Origin: Streptomyces sp. CB00316
Lineage (GTDB): Bacteria; Actinomycetota; Actinomycetes; Streptomycetales; Streptomycetaceae
Length of the DNA stretch: 64,000 bases
Direction: 5' to 3'
Assembly: GCF_001905595.1 (NCBI RefSeq)
Contig: NZ_LIXI01000006.1
Location: forward strand, 1 to 64,000
Shown: piece by piece, positions 33,174 through 41,116 of the stretch
Layout: the number at the start of each line of letters is the position of its first letter
Position numbering within the stretch: position 1 is the first letter of the stretch
Notes under the pieces: generated by a model
Told to the model about the DNA's origin: nothing
Seen by the model: the letters and a program-made list of their open reading frames with translations, nothing else
Database searches by the model: none
Made by a program: the position numbers and the translations under genes

Positions 33174-34682
33174 GTGCCCGCCCACCGTCCACCGCAGCGC
33201 CCGCCCCGCCCCCGCGCCACTCCCCCGCGCCACCGCCCACCGCAGGGTGGACGGCCGGTCCGCTCCCGGAAGCAGGACGAGCGCCCGCGCTGGGGCATGC
33301 GGGTCGCCACCGGGCTCTCGGTGCTGGTGCTGGGCGCGGGTGGGATCGGCCACGCCGTGGTGAGCAGCCTGGAGGGCGGGATCGGCCGGGTCGACCCGTT
33401 CAAGGACATGAAGAACCGCCCCCAGTCCGGGCGTGGGACCAATCTGCTGCTCGTGGGCACCGACGGCCGGGACACCATCACCAAGGCGGAGAAGCAGAAG
33501 TACAAGCTGGGCGGCGCGCCCTGCCACTGCACCGACACGATCATGCTGGTCCACCTCTCGGCCGACAAGCAGCGGGCGAGCGTCGTGAGCCTCCCCCGGG
33601 ACAGTTACGCGGAGATCCCCGCCCACACCGACCGCACCACCGGCAAGAAGCACGACAGCCACCCGGTGAAGCTGAACGCCGCCTACGCGGAGGGCGGGCC
33701 GACGCTGACCGTGCGGACGGTCGAGCACATGACCGGCGTCAAGGTCGACCATTATCTGGAGGTCGACTTCACCAGCTTCATGAAGACGGTCGACGCGGTG
33801 GGCGGGGTGCAGATCTGCACGGCCCGGCCGATGAAGGACGCGTACACCGGACTGGACCTGCCCGCCGGTACGCATCAGCTCGACGGCGGCAGGGCGCTCC
33901 AGTACGTACGTTCCCGCCATGTCGACGTGGCATCCGACCTGGGCCGGATGCAGCGCCAGCAGAAGTTCATGGCGGCGTTGATCAAGCAGGCGACGAGCAA
34001 CGGGGTGCTGCTGAACCCCGTGCGGTTCCAGCAGGCCTCCGCGTCGGTGCTGGGCTCGGTCCGGGCGGACGAGGGGTTCGGTACGGAGCAGATGCTGGCG
34101 CTCGGCAGGGCGATGAAGGACTTCAGCCCGGCGTCGTCGGAGTTCACCTCCGTCCCCATCGGGAATCCGAGCTTCCCGGTCAAGGGCGTCGGCTCCACGG
34201 TCCAGTGGGACGCGGCGAAGTCGAAGAAGCTGTTCCAGGCGCTGCGCGAGGACAAGCCGCTGGCCCCGGCGAAGCCGGAGCAGGCGTCGGACGCTTCGAA
34301 GAAGGCCCAGGCGACCCTGGTGGACGTGGCGCCGGAGGAGATCCGGGTACAGGTCTACAACGGCACCCCGAAGGACGGCCTCGGCAAGGACGTGGACGCC
34401 GGGCTGCGCGCGACCGGCTTCGACACCACCGACGCCCCGCTCAACGGCAAGCTGCGTGACCTGGCGCGGACGCTCGTGACGTACGACCCGCGCTGGGACC
34501 GGTCGGCGAAGTCGCTGGCCACCGCGTTGCCAGGGAGCGAGCTGAAGGCGGTGAAGGGGCAGGGCGCCACGATGGAGGTAACGGCCGGCGCGGACTTCAC
34601 GGAGGTGCGGCCGGTGCGGGCGGAGAGCAAGCAGACGGGCGAGTTCGCCACGGTGACGGGCGACGAGGTGGTGTGCCCGTAG
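33174..34682 (+). CDS. LCP family glycopolymer ligase 4 with LytR_C domain
   Basis: The 502-residue protein has a basic, Pro-rich N-terminus, a membrane segment (about 42-64), an LCP domain (about 85-340; TNLLLVGTDGRDT, CTDTIMLVH, SLPRDSY, YVRSRHVDVASD) and a LytR_C domain (about 380-485; IRVQVYNGTPKDG). GTG 33174 is preferred: GGAGGT lies 9 nt upstream, whereas the in-frame ATG at 33141 has no ribosome-binding site. The domain lacks the Cys pair of LCP 1-3 and shares KLNAAYAE with LCP 5, so it belongs to a second subgroup. It is divergent from the ExoA-like gene. Confidence 0.92.
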   Translation: MPAHRPPQRPPRPRATPPRHRPPQGGRPVRSRKQDERPRWGMRVATGLSVLVLGAGGIGHAVVSSLEGGIGRVDPFKDMKNRPQSGRGTNLLLVGTDGRDTITKAEKQKYKLGGAPCHCTDTIMLVHLSADKQRASVVSLPRDSYAEIPAHTDRTTGKKHDSHPVKLNAAYAEGGPTLTVRTVEHMTGVKVDHYLEVDFTSFMKTVDAVGGVQICTARPMKDAYTGLDLPAGTHQLDGGRALQYVRSRHVDVASDLGRMQRQQKFMAALIKQATSNGVLLNPVRFQQASASVLGSVRADEGFGTEQMLALGRAMKDFSPASSEFTSVPIGNPSFPVKGVGSTVQWDAAKSKKLFQALREDKPLAPAKPEQASDASKKAQATLVDVAPEEIRVQVYNGTPKDGLGKDVDAGLRATGFDTTDAPLNGKLRDLARTLVTYDPRWDRSAKSLATALPGSELKAVKGQGATMEVTAGADFTEVRPVRAESKQTGEFATVTGDEVVCP

Positions 34683-34697
34683 GACGCCTGCGGGACC

Positions 34698-35255
34698 TCA
34701 GTCGTCGATCCCGTCGGCCACGCGCTTCTCCCGCAGCTCCTTGATCGCCCGGCGGCGCGCGAGGCGGTGGGTGCGCCGGATCTGCGCCTCCTGGTAGCGC
34801 CGCTTGTCGCGCTCGGTCCCGGGGATCACCGGCGGTACGCGGCGCGGCTTGCCGTCGCCGTCGACGGCTGCGAAGACGAGGTAGGCGCTGCCGACCTGCT
34901 GGGCGGGCGTCGACTCGTTCCAGCGCTCGGCCATCACGCGGACACCGACCTCCATGGAGGAGCGGCCGGTCCAGTTCACCTGGGCACGTACGTGAACGAG
35001 GTCACCCACCCTGACCGGCTCCAGGAACACCATCTCGTCCATCGACGCCGTCACCGCGGGCCCACCGGAGTGCCGTCCGGCCACGGCGCCCGCCGCGTCG
35101 TCGACCAGTTTCATGATCACGCCACCGTGCACCGTACCCAGGAGGTTGGTGTCGCTGCCGGTCATGATGTGGCTGAGGGTCGTGCGGGACGCGGCGGTGG
35201 GCTTGCCCGGAATCTCTTCTTCCGAGCGCTCCGAGCGGGTGGCCTGATCTGTCAT
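34698..35255 (-). CDS. acyl-CoA thioesterase (hotdog fold)
   Basis: The 185-residue protein matches YciA/BACH-type acyl-CoA hydrolases. The hotdog domain (about 20-140) opens with LSHIMTGSDTNLLGTVHGG and has VDDAAGAVAGRHSG and MDEMVFLEPVRVGDLVHV, including the conserved Asn and Asp region. The C-terminal 45 residues are strongly basic (RRAIKELREKR). It cleaves acyl-CoA to free acid and CoA in the cytosol; substrate length cannot be read. ATG 35255. It is convergent with LCP 4 (15 bp gap) and divergent from LCP 5. Confidence 0.9.
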   Translation of the reverse strand: MTDQATRSERSEEEIPGKPTAASRTTLSHIMTGSDTNLLGTVHGGVIMKLVDDAAGAVAGRHSGGPAVTASMDEMVFLEPVRVGDLVHVRAQVNWTGRSSMEVGVRVMAERWNESTPAQQVGSAYLVFAAVDGDGKPRRVPPVIPGTERDKRRYQEAQIRRTHRLARRRAIKELREKRVADGIDD

Positions 35256-35372
35256 ACAGTCCACCTTATGCGCGGGCCCTGATCCCGCAGAATGCATCAG
35301 CTTCGCAACAGCCCTGGTGCGATTTCCCTTACACCCTGTAATAGCTGTGGGTCGGGACGGCACACTGTTCGG

Positions 35373-36659
35373 ATGAACGATTGGCCCGATCGACGGACCG
35401 GCGACCGCAGCGAGCGCTACGGGCGGGGCAGTGCCGGCCCCCAGCCCGAGAGCGCCCGGGCGATGCCCCACGTCCAGCGCCGCCCGGCCCCGCCACAGAG
35501 GCCGACGGTGCCCCCGCAGAGCCAGGGGTACGACGACCGCTACCCGGCCGGCTCCCCCGGCTACGGCAACAGCCCCGAGCCCGGTTACGACAGCGGCTAC
35601 AACACCGGCCAGGTCTACGGCGGCGGTCGTGGGGGCGGTCACGGCGGTGGTGACGCGGGTTACGTCCAGGGCCGCCCGCCGGTCGACTGGCGCCGCCGGA
35701 TCAAGCTCGGCGCGCTGACGCTGGTCGTCGTGGTCCTCGTGGTCTCCGTCTCCACGTACTTCTGGGCCGACTCGAAGCTGAAGCGCGAGGTCGACCTCGC
35801 CAAGGTCATCGAGCGGCCGGAAGCGGGCGACGGGACGAACTACCTGATCGTCGGCTCCGACAGCCGTGAGGGCATGTCGGCCGAGGACAAGAAGCGGCTG
35901 CGCACCGGTTCCGCCGAGGGCAAGCGCACCGACTCGATGATGATCCTGCACGACGGCTCCAACGGCCCGACGCTGATCTCCCTGCCGCGCGACTCCCAGG
36001 TGGAGATCCCCTCCTTCAAGGGGTCCGAGTCCGGCAAGATGTTCCAGGGCACCGGCCGCCAGGTGAAGCTGAACGCCGCGTACGCCGAGGACGGCCCCGA
36101 ACTGCTCGTGCGCACGGTCGAGTTCAACACCGGGCTGCGCATCGACCACTACGTCGAGATCGGCTTCGGCGGCTTCGCGCAGATCGTGGACGCGATCGGC
36201 GGGGTCGAGATGGACATCCCGAAAGCGTTCAAGGACAAGAAGTCCGGCGCCGACTTCCAGGCCGGGAAGCAGACCCTGAACGGCGAGCAGTCCCTGGCCT
36301 TCGTCCGCACCCGGTACGCGTTCGCGGGGAGCGACCTGGACCGCACGAAGAACCAGCAGAAGTTCCTCGCGGCGCTGGCGAGCCAGACGGCGACCCCGTC
36401 CACGGTCCTCAACCCGTTCAAGCTGTACCCGACGATGGGCGCGGGCCTGGACACCCTGATCGTGGACAAGGACATGTCGCTCTGGGCACTCGCCAACATG
36501 TTCTTCGCGATGAAGGGCGTCACGGGCGGCGACGGTACGTCGATGAACATGCCGATCTCGGGCAGCTCCGGCGGCAACCTGGTCTGGGACAAGGCGAAGG
36601 TGAAGCAGCTCGTACAGCAGCTGAAGAACGACGAGAAGGTCACAGTCAAGGGCAACTGA
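35373..36659 (+). CDS. LCP family glycopolymer ligase 5 with Tyr/Gly-rich N-terminus
   Basis: The 428-residue protein has a cytoplasmic N-terminus rich in Pro, Gly and Tyr (about 51-100: YPAGSPGYGNSPEPGYDSGY), a membrane segment (about 111-131) and an LCP domain (about 150-400; NYLIVGSDSREG, KRTDSMMILH, SLPRDSQ, FVRTRYAFAGSDLDR). There is no LytR_C domain and no Cys pair, which groups it with LCP 4. ATG 35373. It should transfer wall glycopolymers to peptidoglycan. It ends at a strong hairpin terminator. Confidence 0.93.
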   Translation: MNDWPDRRTGDRSERYGRGSAGPQPESARAMPHVQRRPAPPQRPTVPPQSQGYDDRYPAGSPGYGNSPEPGYDSGYNTGQVYGGGRGGGHGGGDAGYVQGRPPVDWRRRIKLGALTLVVVVLVVSVSTYFWADSKLKREVDLAKVIERPEAGDGTNYLIVGSDSREGMSAEDKKRLRTGSAEGKRTDSMMILHDGSNGPTLISLPRDSQVEIPSFKGSESGKMFQGTGRQVKLNAAYAEDGPELLVRTVEFNTGLRIDHYVEIGFGGFAQIVDAIGGVEMDIPKAFKDKKSGADFQAGKQTLNGEQSLAFVRTRYAFAGSDLDRTKNQQKFLAALASQTATPSTVLNPFKLYPTMGAGLDTLIVDKDMSLWALANMFFAMKGVTGGDGTSMNMPISGSSGGNLVWDKAKVKQLVQQLKNDEKVTVKGN

Positions 36660-36686
36660 GGCCCTCCGCAAGGCCGTTGCGGGGGC

Positions 36687-36732
36687 AAGGGAACATCACC
36701 TACGGGCTACGAGCTGTAGGTGGTGTTCCCTT
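36687..36732. terminator. bidirectional terminator after LCP 5
   Basis: The 17-nt arms 36687-36703 and 36716-36732 (AAGGGAACATCACCTAC and its complement) pair at 16 of 17 positions around a 12-nt loop. It follows the LCP 5 stop by 27 nt and also contains the 3' end of the DUF5954-like remnant on the other strand. Confidence 0.8.
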
Positions 36733-37181
36733 CCTCGTCCATGAGGGGATGGATCTGAAAGGGGCCGTAGTCGCCCATGTCGGACGGCCGCGGCCTCTCC
36801 GGCCGGTCGGGCCCGATGCGCGTCACGCGCTCCACCCGCACGACCTCGTACCGGCACCCCCGCACCCAGGCGCCCGTCACCGATCCGGGCGAACTCATCG
36901 GCCCGCACGACCCGGTAGCGGACCCCGTCCGCCGTCACCTCGTTGACGGGTTCCTTCTCCAACCGGCCACGGCCTTCAGCAGCGACCACCGCTCGACCCG
37001 GTCCTCGGTGTGGTCCTTCGCCTTGAACCAGAGGTGCGGGTTCAGCTCGTCCCGGGCCATCTGCGGGAACCCGGTGTCGAGTTCGCCCAGCAACCGCCTG
37101 GGTGACCCCGAAGACCGGGTCGTCCCGGTGCGTGACGTTGATCATGAGATGGTCCGGCGACTTCCCCGGGTGATCGTGCAC
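36707..37181 (-). pseudogene. frameshifted and internally deleted DUF5954-like gene
   Basis: Pieces of one protein lie in three minus-strand frames. The N-terminus is PDHLMINVTHRDDPVFGVTQ in the frame beginning at 37181. The middle, GFPQMARDELNPHLWFKAKD, is in a second frame. LEKEPVNEVTADGVRYRVVR is back in the first frame. The C-terminal piece, WVRGCRYEVVRVERVTRIGP continuing to PRPSDMGDYGPFQ, is in a third frame, ending at 36707. The order and wording match DUF5954 proteins of streptomycetes as I remember them, with segments missing between the pieces. At least three frameshifts make it non-functional. The function of DUF5954 is unknown. Confidence 0.75.
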
Positions 37182-37256
37182 TCAGTGTGCCGAAGGGGGT
37201 GCCGGTGTCAGGGTTTCCGCCACAGAGGGCATGCGCCGTGCGGAGCTGACGCACAC

Positions 37257-37295
37257 GAGCGCGCCCGGCCGTCCGTGGAGGGGCTGGGCGCGCTC
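37257..37295 (-). terminator. terminator of the XRE/DUF397 pair
   Basis: A perfect 10-bp stem (GAGCGCGCCC 37257-37266 with 37286-37295) has a 19-nt loop and starts 22 nt after the DUF397 stop codon. Confidence 0.55.
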
Positions 37296-37317
37296 GGAGC
37301 GTGCGGGGGCGGTGCGC

Positions 37318-37524
37318 TCAGCTGCCGGAGGCGTACGGGACGAAGTCCGCCCAGGCGGCGGAGGTGAAGCCGAGCTGCGGCCCGGCCAGGTCCTTGGAGT
37401 CACGGACGTGCACGGTGCTGAGGGTGGCCGCGACCTCGACGCACGAGGGGCCGTCGTTGCTGCTGTAGCTGCTCTTGAACCACTCCAGGGCGGAGGCGTT
37501 TCCACCCGAGGTCTTGCGCGTCAT
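37318..37524 (-). CDS. DUF397 domain protein
   Basis: The 68-residue protein has the DUF397 core: WFKSSYSSNDGPSCVEVAA, then VHVRDSKD and W-F near the end. DUF397 proteins are streptomycete partners of XRE/DUF5753 regulators. In several such pairs the small protein binds or modulates the DNA-binding partner. Its ATG (37522-37524) overlaps the stop of the upstream regulator (ATGA at 37521-37524), so it is translationally coupled. Start context and length are typical. Confidence 0.9.
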   Translation of the reverse strand: MTRKTSGGNASALEWFKSSYSSNDGPSCVEVAATLSTVHVRDSKDLAGPQLGFTSAAWADFVPYASGS

Positions 37525-38375
37525 GTCTCTCCCAGCACTTTCTCGATGAAGGTCCGCGATTCTCGTGGAGTGAGGCCCTGGGCCCGGACGAGACCGAGCC
37601 GTTGCTCCAGAATCCGGATCTCCTTGGGGTCGAAGGTCAGGCGGCTGAACAACTGGCTCTCCCATTGTCCCACCGCAGTTCCGTCCTTGAACTTGAAAAG
37701 CTGGAGCTGGCCGCCCATTCCGGCATGGTCCTCCCGGTCGATCGGCATCACCTGGATCTCGACGTTCCGCAACTGGCTGATCTCCAGCAGGTGTTCGAGC
37801 TGGCGCCGCAGCACCGCACGCCCGCCGAGCGGCCGCCGGATCGTCACTTCCTCCTGGACGAAGGTGAGCATGGGCAACGGCTGCCGCCGGAAAATCTCCT
37901 GACGTGCCATCCGGGCCCCGACATACCGCTCGACCTCGTCGGGTCCGAACGCCGGCCGCCGCATCTCGTAGAGCGCACGGGCATATTCGGCGGTCTGGAG
38001 CAGCCCATGCACGTTGTGGTTCTCGTACGCGGCAAGCTCGACCGCTTGCCGTTCGAGCTTGGCGTGATCCTTCACCTTCTTCGGATAACGAGCCTCCGCC
38101 ACGTCCTTCTTCATCGCGGAGATCCTGCCGCCCGCGCCCACGGCCCTGTCCGTCCCGTCCAGGAACTCCGGCTTGGGGATGCGTCGTCCACCCTCGACCT
38201 TGTAGACGAGATCCTCGCTGTAGCCGATCGCCGTGCCCAGTTCGGCGGCGCGCAGCCCGGCCGCCTCCCGCCAGAGTCTGATCTGCCGCCCCACGGCGGC
38301 CATCACCGCGCTCGAGTCGTCCGCCGGGTCGATGTCCAGGTCCAGATCGGGCTCGGATACGTCTTCGTCAGCCAT
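37521..38375 (-). CDS. XRE-family regulator with DUF5753 domain (WhiJ-like)
   Basis: The 284-residue regulator has an acidic N-terminus, then a helix-turn-helix (about 28-85: VGRQIRLWREAAGLRAAELG, then YSEDLVYKVEGGRRIPKPEF). The DUF5753 effector domain (about 100-275) includes LLQTAEYARALYEMRRP and RRQLEHLLEISQLRNVEIQV. Streptomycetes carry dozens of these regulators paired with DUF397 proteins; the characterised pair at whiJ affects development. The target is probably its own promoter region at 38376-38755. ATG 38375; an upstream in-frame ATG at 38405 is less likely. Confidence 0.92.
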   Translation of the reverse strand: MADEDVSEPDLDLDIDPADDSSAVMAAVGRQIRLWREAAGLRAAELGTAIGYSEDLVYKVEGGRRIPKPEFLDGTDRAVGAGGRISAMKKDVAEARYPKKVKDHAKLERQAVELAAYENHNVHGLLQTAEYARALYEMRRPAFGPDEVERYVGARMARQEIFRRQPLPMLTFVQEEVTIRRPLGGRAVLRRQLEHLLEISQLRNVEIQVMPIDREDHAGMGGQLQLFKFKDGTAVGQWESQLFSRLTFDPKEIRILEQRLGLVRAQGLTPRESRTFIEKVLGET

Positions 38376-38755
38376 GGTGCGCAGCGTAGGGACGGCGGGC
38401 CGCACCGAGTGGCGGATCCCTGGAAATCCACCCGAACTCGCTGCTCAGGCCGGGTCGCGACGCGTCACGACCCGGTGAGGGGCCACCGGGTCGTGTCCGA
38501 CCGCGGCCTGGTGCGCCACGACATCAAGTACGTAAGAACCAAGAGAAATTACCCAACCCCACCCCACCCGATCCCGGTGGTCACCTGCGGGAGGGGCTGG
38601 TCACCCACACGGGTGAGATTCGCCAACTGGGCTGGATTTCGGATGGGTTGGCAGGCATATGCTCACGCTGACCGACACCCCAGACATGAGACGGCCCCCG
38701 CCGGGACGGCAATCCCGAACGAGGGCCTGACCACCAAGGAAGGCAACACTTCCCG
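38376..38755. other. 380-bp divergent region with a perfect hairpin/palindrome
   Basis: It lies between the XRE regulator (minus) and the helix-turn-helix gene (plus). A perfect 12-bp inverted repeat (CACGACCCGGTG 38466-38477 and its complement 38484-38495, 6-nt spacer) is a possible operator. An A-rich patch at 38520-38560 is unusual for the region and may hold the regulator's promoter. No further gene was recognised. Confidence 0.5.
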
Positions 38756-39679
38756 ATGGATACCCAGCACCATAACGCCCTCACCCACGCCCTGGCAGAG
38801 CTTCCCGGGCCCCTCCCGCCCTCCGGCGTGATCCACGTCGCGATCCCGCACTCCAGCCGGTTCACGATCGTCGGCAACCACCTCGCGCAGCACGCCGAGC
38901 TCTCCCTCGTCGCGATCGGGATCGGCGTCCACATCCAGTCGCTGCCCACCGGTTCCAAGGTCGGCATCAAGGCCCTCGCGGCCCGCTTCACCGAGGGCGA
39001 GACGACGATCGCCTCCGCCCTGCGCGAGCTGGAGGCCCACGGCTATCTGAACCGGAACCGCGTGAGGCTGGCGAACGGCCGGATGGTCACCCGCACGGTG
39101 TTCTGCAACCAGCCGGGGGCGGTGGAGCGAACCGGGGCGGAGGTGGTGGCGCCTGTGGTGTCAAAACAGGCGCCTGTGCCCCCACCCGCGCCCGAACCCA
39201 CCCCCGTACCGGAGGAATCCCGTCCCCCGGTCCGCGTACCATCGCGCACCGCGCCCAAGCCGCCGCGCCGGCCGCTCCCCCAGCCCCGCGAACTCACCCC
39301 GGACCTGCGGCAGACCGCCTCCGCGCTCCTCGCCGACCTGCGGAGTCATGCGAAGGGGCTGGTGCTCTCCGAGGACGACGTCGAGGAGCTGGTCCCGGGT
39401 GTGGCCGCCTGGCTGGAGCGCGACGTGCGCCCCGACACCATCCGGCATGCGCTGACGACCGATCTCCCGCAGCCGACCAAGCACCCGGCGAAGATCGTCA
39501 AGCACCGCCTCACCGTGCACCTGCCGCCCCCGCTCCCCGACGCCCAGGAGCTGGCCCGGGTCCGCCGTACCGTCGTCATCCCCCTCCAGAACTGCGACCG
39601 CTGCGACCGCGCGTTCCGCTCCAGGGAGCCGGGCCACTGCCGGGGCTGCCGGAGCGAGCCGGCGGCGACGGCGGCCTGA
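38756..39679 (+). CDS. helix-turn-helix protein with C-terminal zinc-ribbon-like motif
   Basis: The 307-residue protein has a winged-helix domain (about 45-115: GSKVGIKALAARFTEGETTI, then ALRELEAHGYLNRNRVRLANG) of the type that occurs in replication-initiator-like or plasmid-derived regulators. A Pro-rich linker (about 135-185) and a helical region follow. The C-terminal CDRCDRAFRSREPGHCRGCR has four cysteines that could bind zinc. Such proteins are frequent in Streptomyces, often beside XRE/DUF397 genes; their role is not established. The ATG is preceded by AAGGAAGG. Confidence 0.8.
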   Translation: MDTQHHNALTHALAELPGPLPPSGVIHVAIPHSSRFTIVGNHLAQHAELSLVAIGIGVHIQSLPTGSKVGIKALAARFTEGETTIASALRELEAHGYLNRNRVRLANGRMVTRTVFCNQPGAVERTGAEVVAPVVSKQAPVPPPAPEPTPVPEESRPPVRVPSRTAPKPPRRPLPQPRELTPDLRQTASALLADLRSHAKGLVLSEDDVEELVPGVAAWLERDVRPDTIRHALTTDLPQPTKHPAKIVKHRLTVHLPPPLPDAQELARVRRTVVIPLQNCDRCDRAFRSREPGHCRGCRSEPAATAA

Positions 39680-39712
39680 CAACCGTCGCATCGCGCGACC
39701 GCCGCGGCGCTC

Positions 39713-39845
39713 GTCGAGGACGCGGCTGCCGGACCGGACCTGGGCGGCATCGAGGAGGGCCGCAGTCGGGTCGGCGCAGAGCCGGGCATAGGTGCCGGGC
39801 GTACGCCCCGGCCCTGCCGGACCAGATGCGCCGCTCGGCCGCCAC
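39713..39845 (-). pseudogene. truncated, frameshifted remnant of a SAM-dependent methyltransferase
   Basis: The minus strand from 39845 reads VAAERRIWSGRAGAYAR in one frame, then TYARLCADPTAALLDAAQVR and SGSRVLDE in another. Together they resemble the N-terminus of class I methyltransferases up to the first part of the SAM-binding motif (VLDxGxG). The match stops abruptly at about 39713. The rest of the gene is absent; next comes the 3' end of the helix-turn-helix gene on the other strand. Confidence 0.6.
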
Positions 39846-39846
39846 T

Positions 39847-40317
39847 TCATCCGACAGGCCCCTTCGGTTCAAGGCCGGCGAAGTCCTCGTGGAGGGCGTC
39901 CAGATGACGGCCCGTCGGCTGCCCGGACGAGTCCAGCTCCGCCAGCCGCCAGGCAGGCAACTGCTCCTCCACCTCGGCGGGCAGCGACCCGTCCGCCGGT
40001 TCGGCCAGGGCGTGCAGCACCCCGAGCGCGGTCTCCCGGGCCACCTCGCGGGCCAGCTCACCGAGGTCCTCGGGGGTGAGCCCGGCGGTGAGAGCACGGC
40101 CGACGGCCCCGGCGGCCACGCCGTCGCTGCGGTAGGCGGCCACCCAACGGGGCGCCTCCGTGCCCCAGGCGTCGACGTCCTGCCACACCGTCCGGAGGAA
40201 TCGGTAGCGGGCGAGCTGCGGGAGCCCCTCCTCGGCCTCGGATTCGGCCCAGTCCGGCGCGTCGCCGTCCGCTCCCAGGGCGCGGAAGAGGGCGGTGAGC
40301 CTGTCGAGTTCGGTCAT
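39847..40317 (-). CDS. conserved hypothetical protein
   Basis: The 156-residue soluble, acidic protein begins MTELDRLTALFRALGADGDA. It has no membrane segment, signal or recognised motif. It looks mostly helical, with repeated E/A/L-rich stretches such as GLTPEDLGELAREVARETAL. Codon bias is normal for the region, so it is probably a real gene. Its stop lies directly against the methyltransferase remnant. ATG 40317 follows GGGGGGAGA-type sequence suited as a ribosome-binding site (about 5 nt upstream). No function is proposed. Confidence 0.7.
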   Translation of the reverse strand: MTELDRLTALFRALGADGDAPDWAESEAEEGLPQLARYRFLRTVWQDVDAWGTEAPRWVAAYRSDGVAAGAVGRALTAGLTPEDLGELAREVARETALGVLHALAEPADGSLPAEVEEQLPAWRLAELDSSGQPTGRHLDALHEDFAGLEPKGPVG

Positions 40318-40476
40318 GAGGGGGGAGAGTACCGGCCGTGTTCCGGCGAGGCAGGACGGATGGGCCTGTCCGGACCGATGAGTTTCGGCGGGGTGCGCGG
40401 TCAGTACATCCGTAAGAGTTGATGCCAGGCTGGTACCCGGCACGAAATGCCCGCGAGAGATACCCAGGAGCTCCCG

Positions 40477-41049
40477 ATGCGCACCCTGATCAGCACCGCC
40501 TTCGTCTCCCTCGACGGCGTCGTGGAAGGCCCGGGCGGCGAGCCCGGATACCGGAACTCGGGATGGACCTTCAAGGACGTGGAGTTCCTCCCGGAGGCGT
40601 ACGAGATCAAGAGCCGGGAGCAGGAGGAGGCCGGCGCGCTGATGATAGGCCGGGCCAGCTACGAGGCGTTCAGCCAGGTGTGGCCGGCGATGGAGGAGTT
40701 CGCCCAGTACAAGGTGATGCCGAAGTACGTCGTCTCCACCACGCTCAAGGAGGACGACCTGGTCTCCGACTGGGGCGACACCACGATCCTGCGCTCGCTC
40801 GACGATGTCGCCGCCCTCAAGGAGACCGACGGCGGACCGATCATCATGCACGGCAGTGCCGCCCTGAACCACAGCCTGTCGGACGCGGGCCTGATCGACC
40901 GCTACCACCTGCTCGTCTTCCCCCTCCTGCTGGGGGCGGGCAAGCGGCTGTTCAGCGCGACGGACAAGGACGCCCAGAAGCTGAAGCTGGTCGAGCACGA
41001 GGCGTACGCGAACGGCATCCAGAAGAACGTGTTCGACGTCGTACGCTGA
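40477..41049 (+). CDS. dihydrofolate reductase family protein (RibD C-terminal-like)
   Basis: The 190-residue protein has a DHFR/RibD_C fold: TLISTAFVSLDGVVEGPGGE at the start, GALMIGRASYEAFS (NADPH-binding region), IIMHGSAALNHSLSDAGLID and YHLLVFPLLLGAGKRLF. Such stand-alone proteins are NADPH reductases of unknown substrate, distinct from folate DHFR. AGGAG lies 7 nt upstream of ATG 40477; an in-frame ATG at 40447 is less well placed. It is convergent with the acyl-CoA dehydrogenase gene. Confidence 0.88.
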   Translation: MRTLISTAFVSLDGVVEGPGGEPGYRNSGWTFKDVEFLPEAYEIKSREQEEAGALMIGRASYEAFSQVWPAMEEFAQYKVMPKYVVSTTLKEDDLVSDWGDTTILRSLDDVAALKETDGGPIIMHGSAALNHSLSDAGLIDRYHLLVFPLLLGAGKRLFSATDKDAQKLKLVEHEAYANGIQKNVFDVVR

Positions 41050-41069
41050 CGTCCGGGCCGGAACACACG

Positions 41070-41100
41070 TGTGGCCCCCAGCATGAGGCCGGGGGCCACA
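41070..41100. terminator. bidirectional terminator
   Basis: A perfect 10-bp stem (TGTGGCCCCC 41070-41079 with 41091-41100) and an 11-nt loop lie between the convergent DHFR-like and acyl-CoA dehydrogenase genes. Confidence 0.75.
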
Positions 41101-41116
41101 GTGACAGCGAAAGCCG

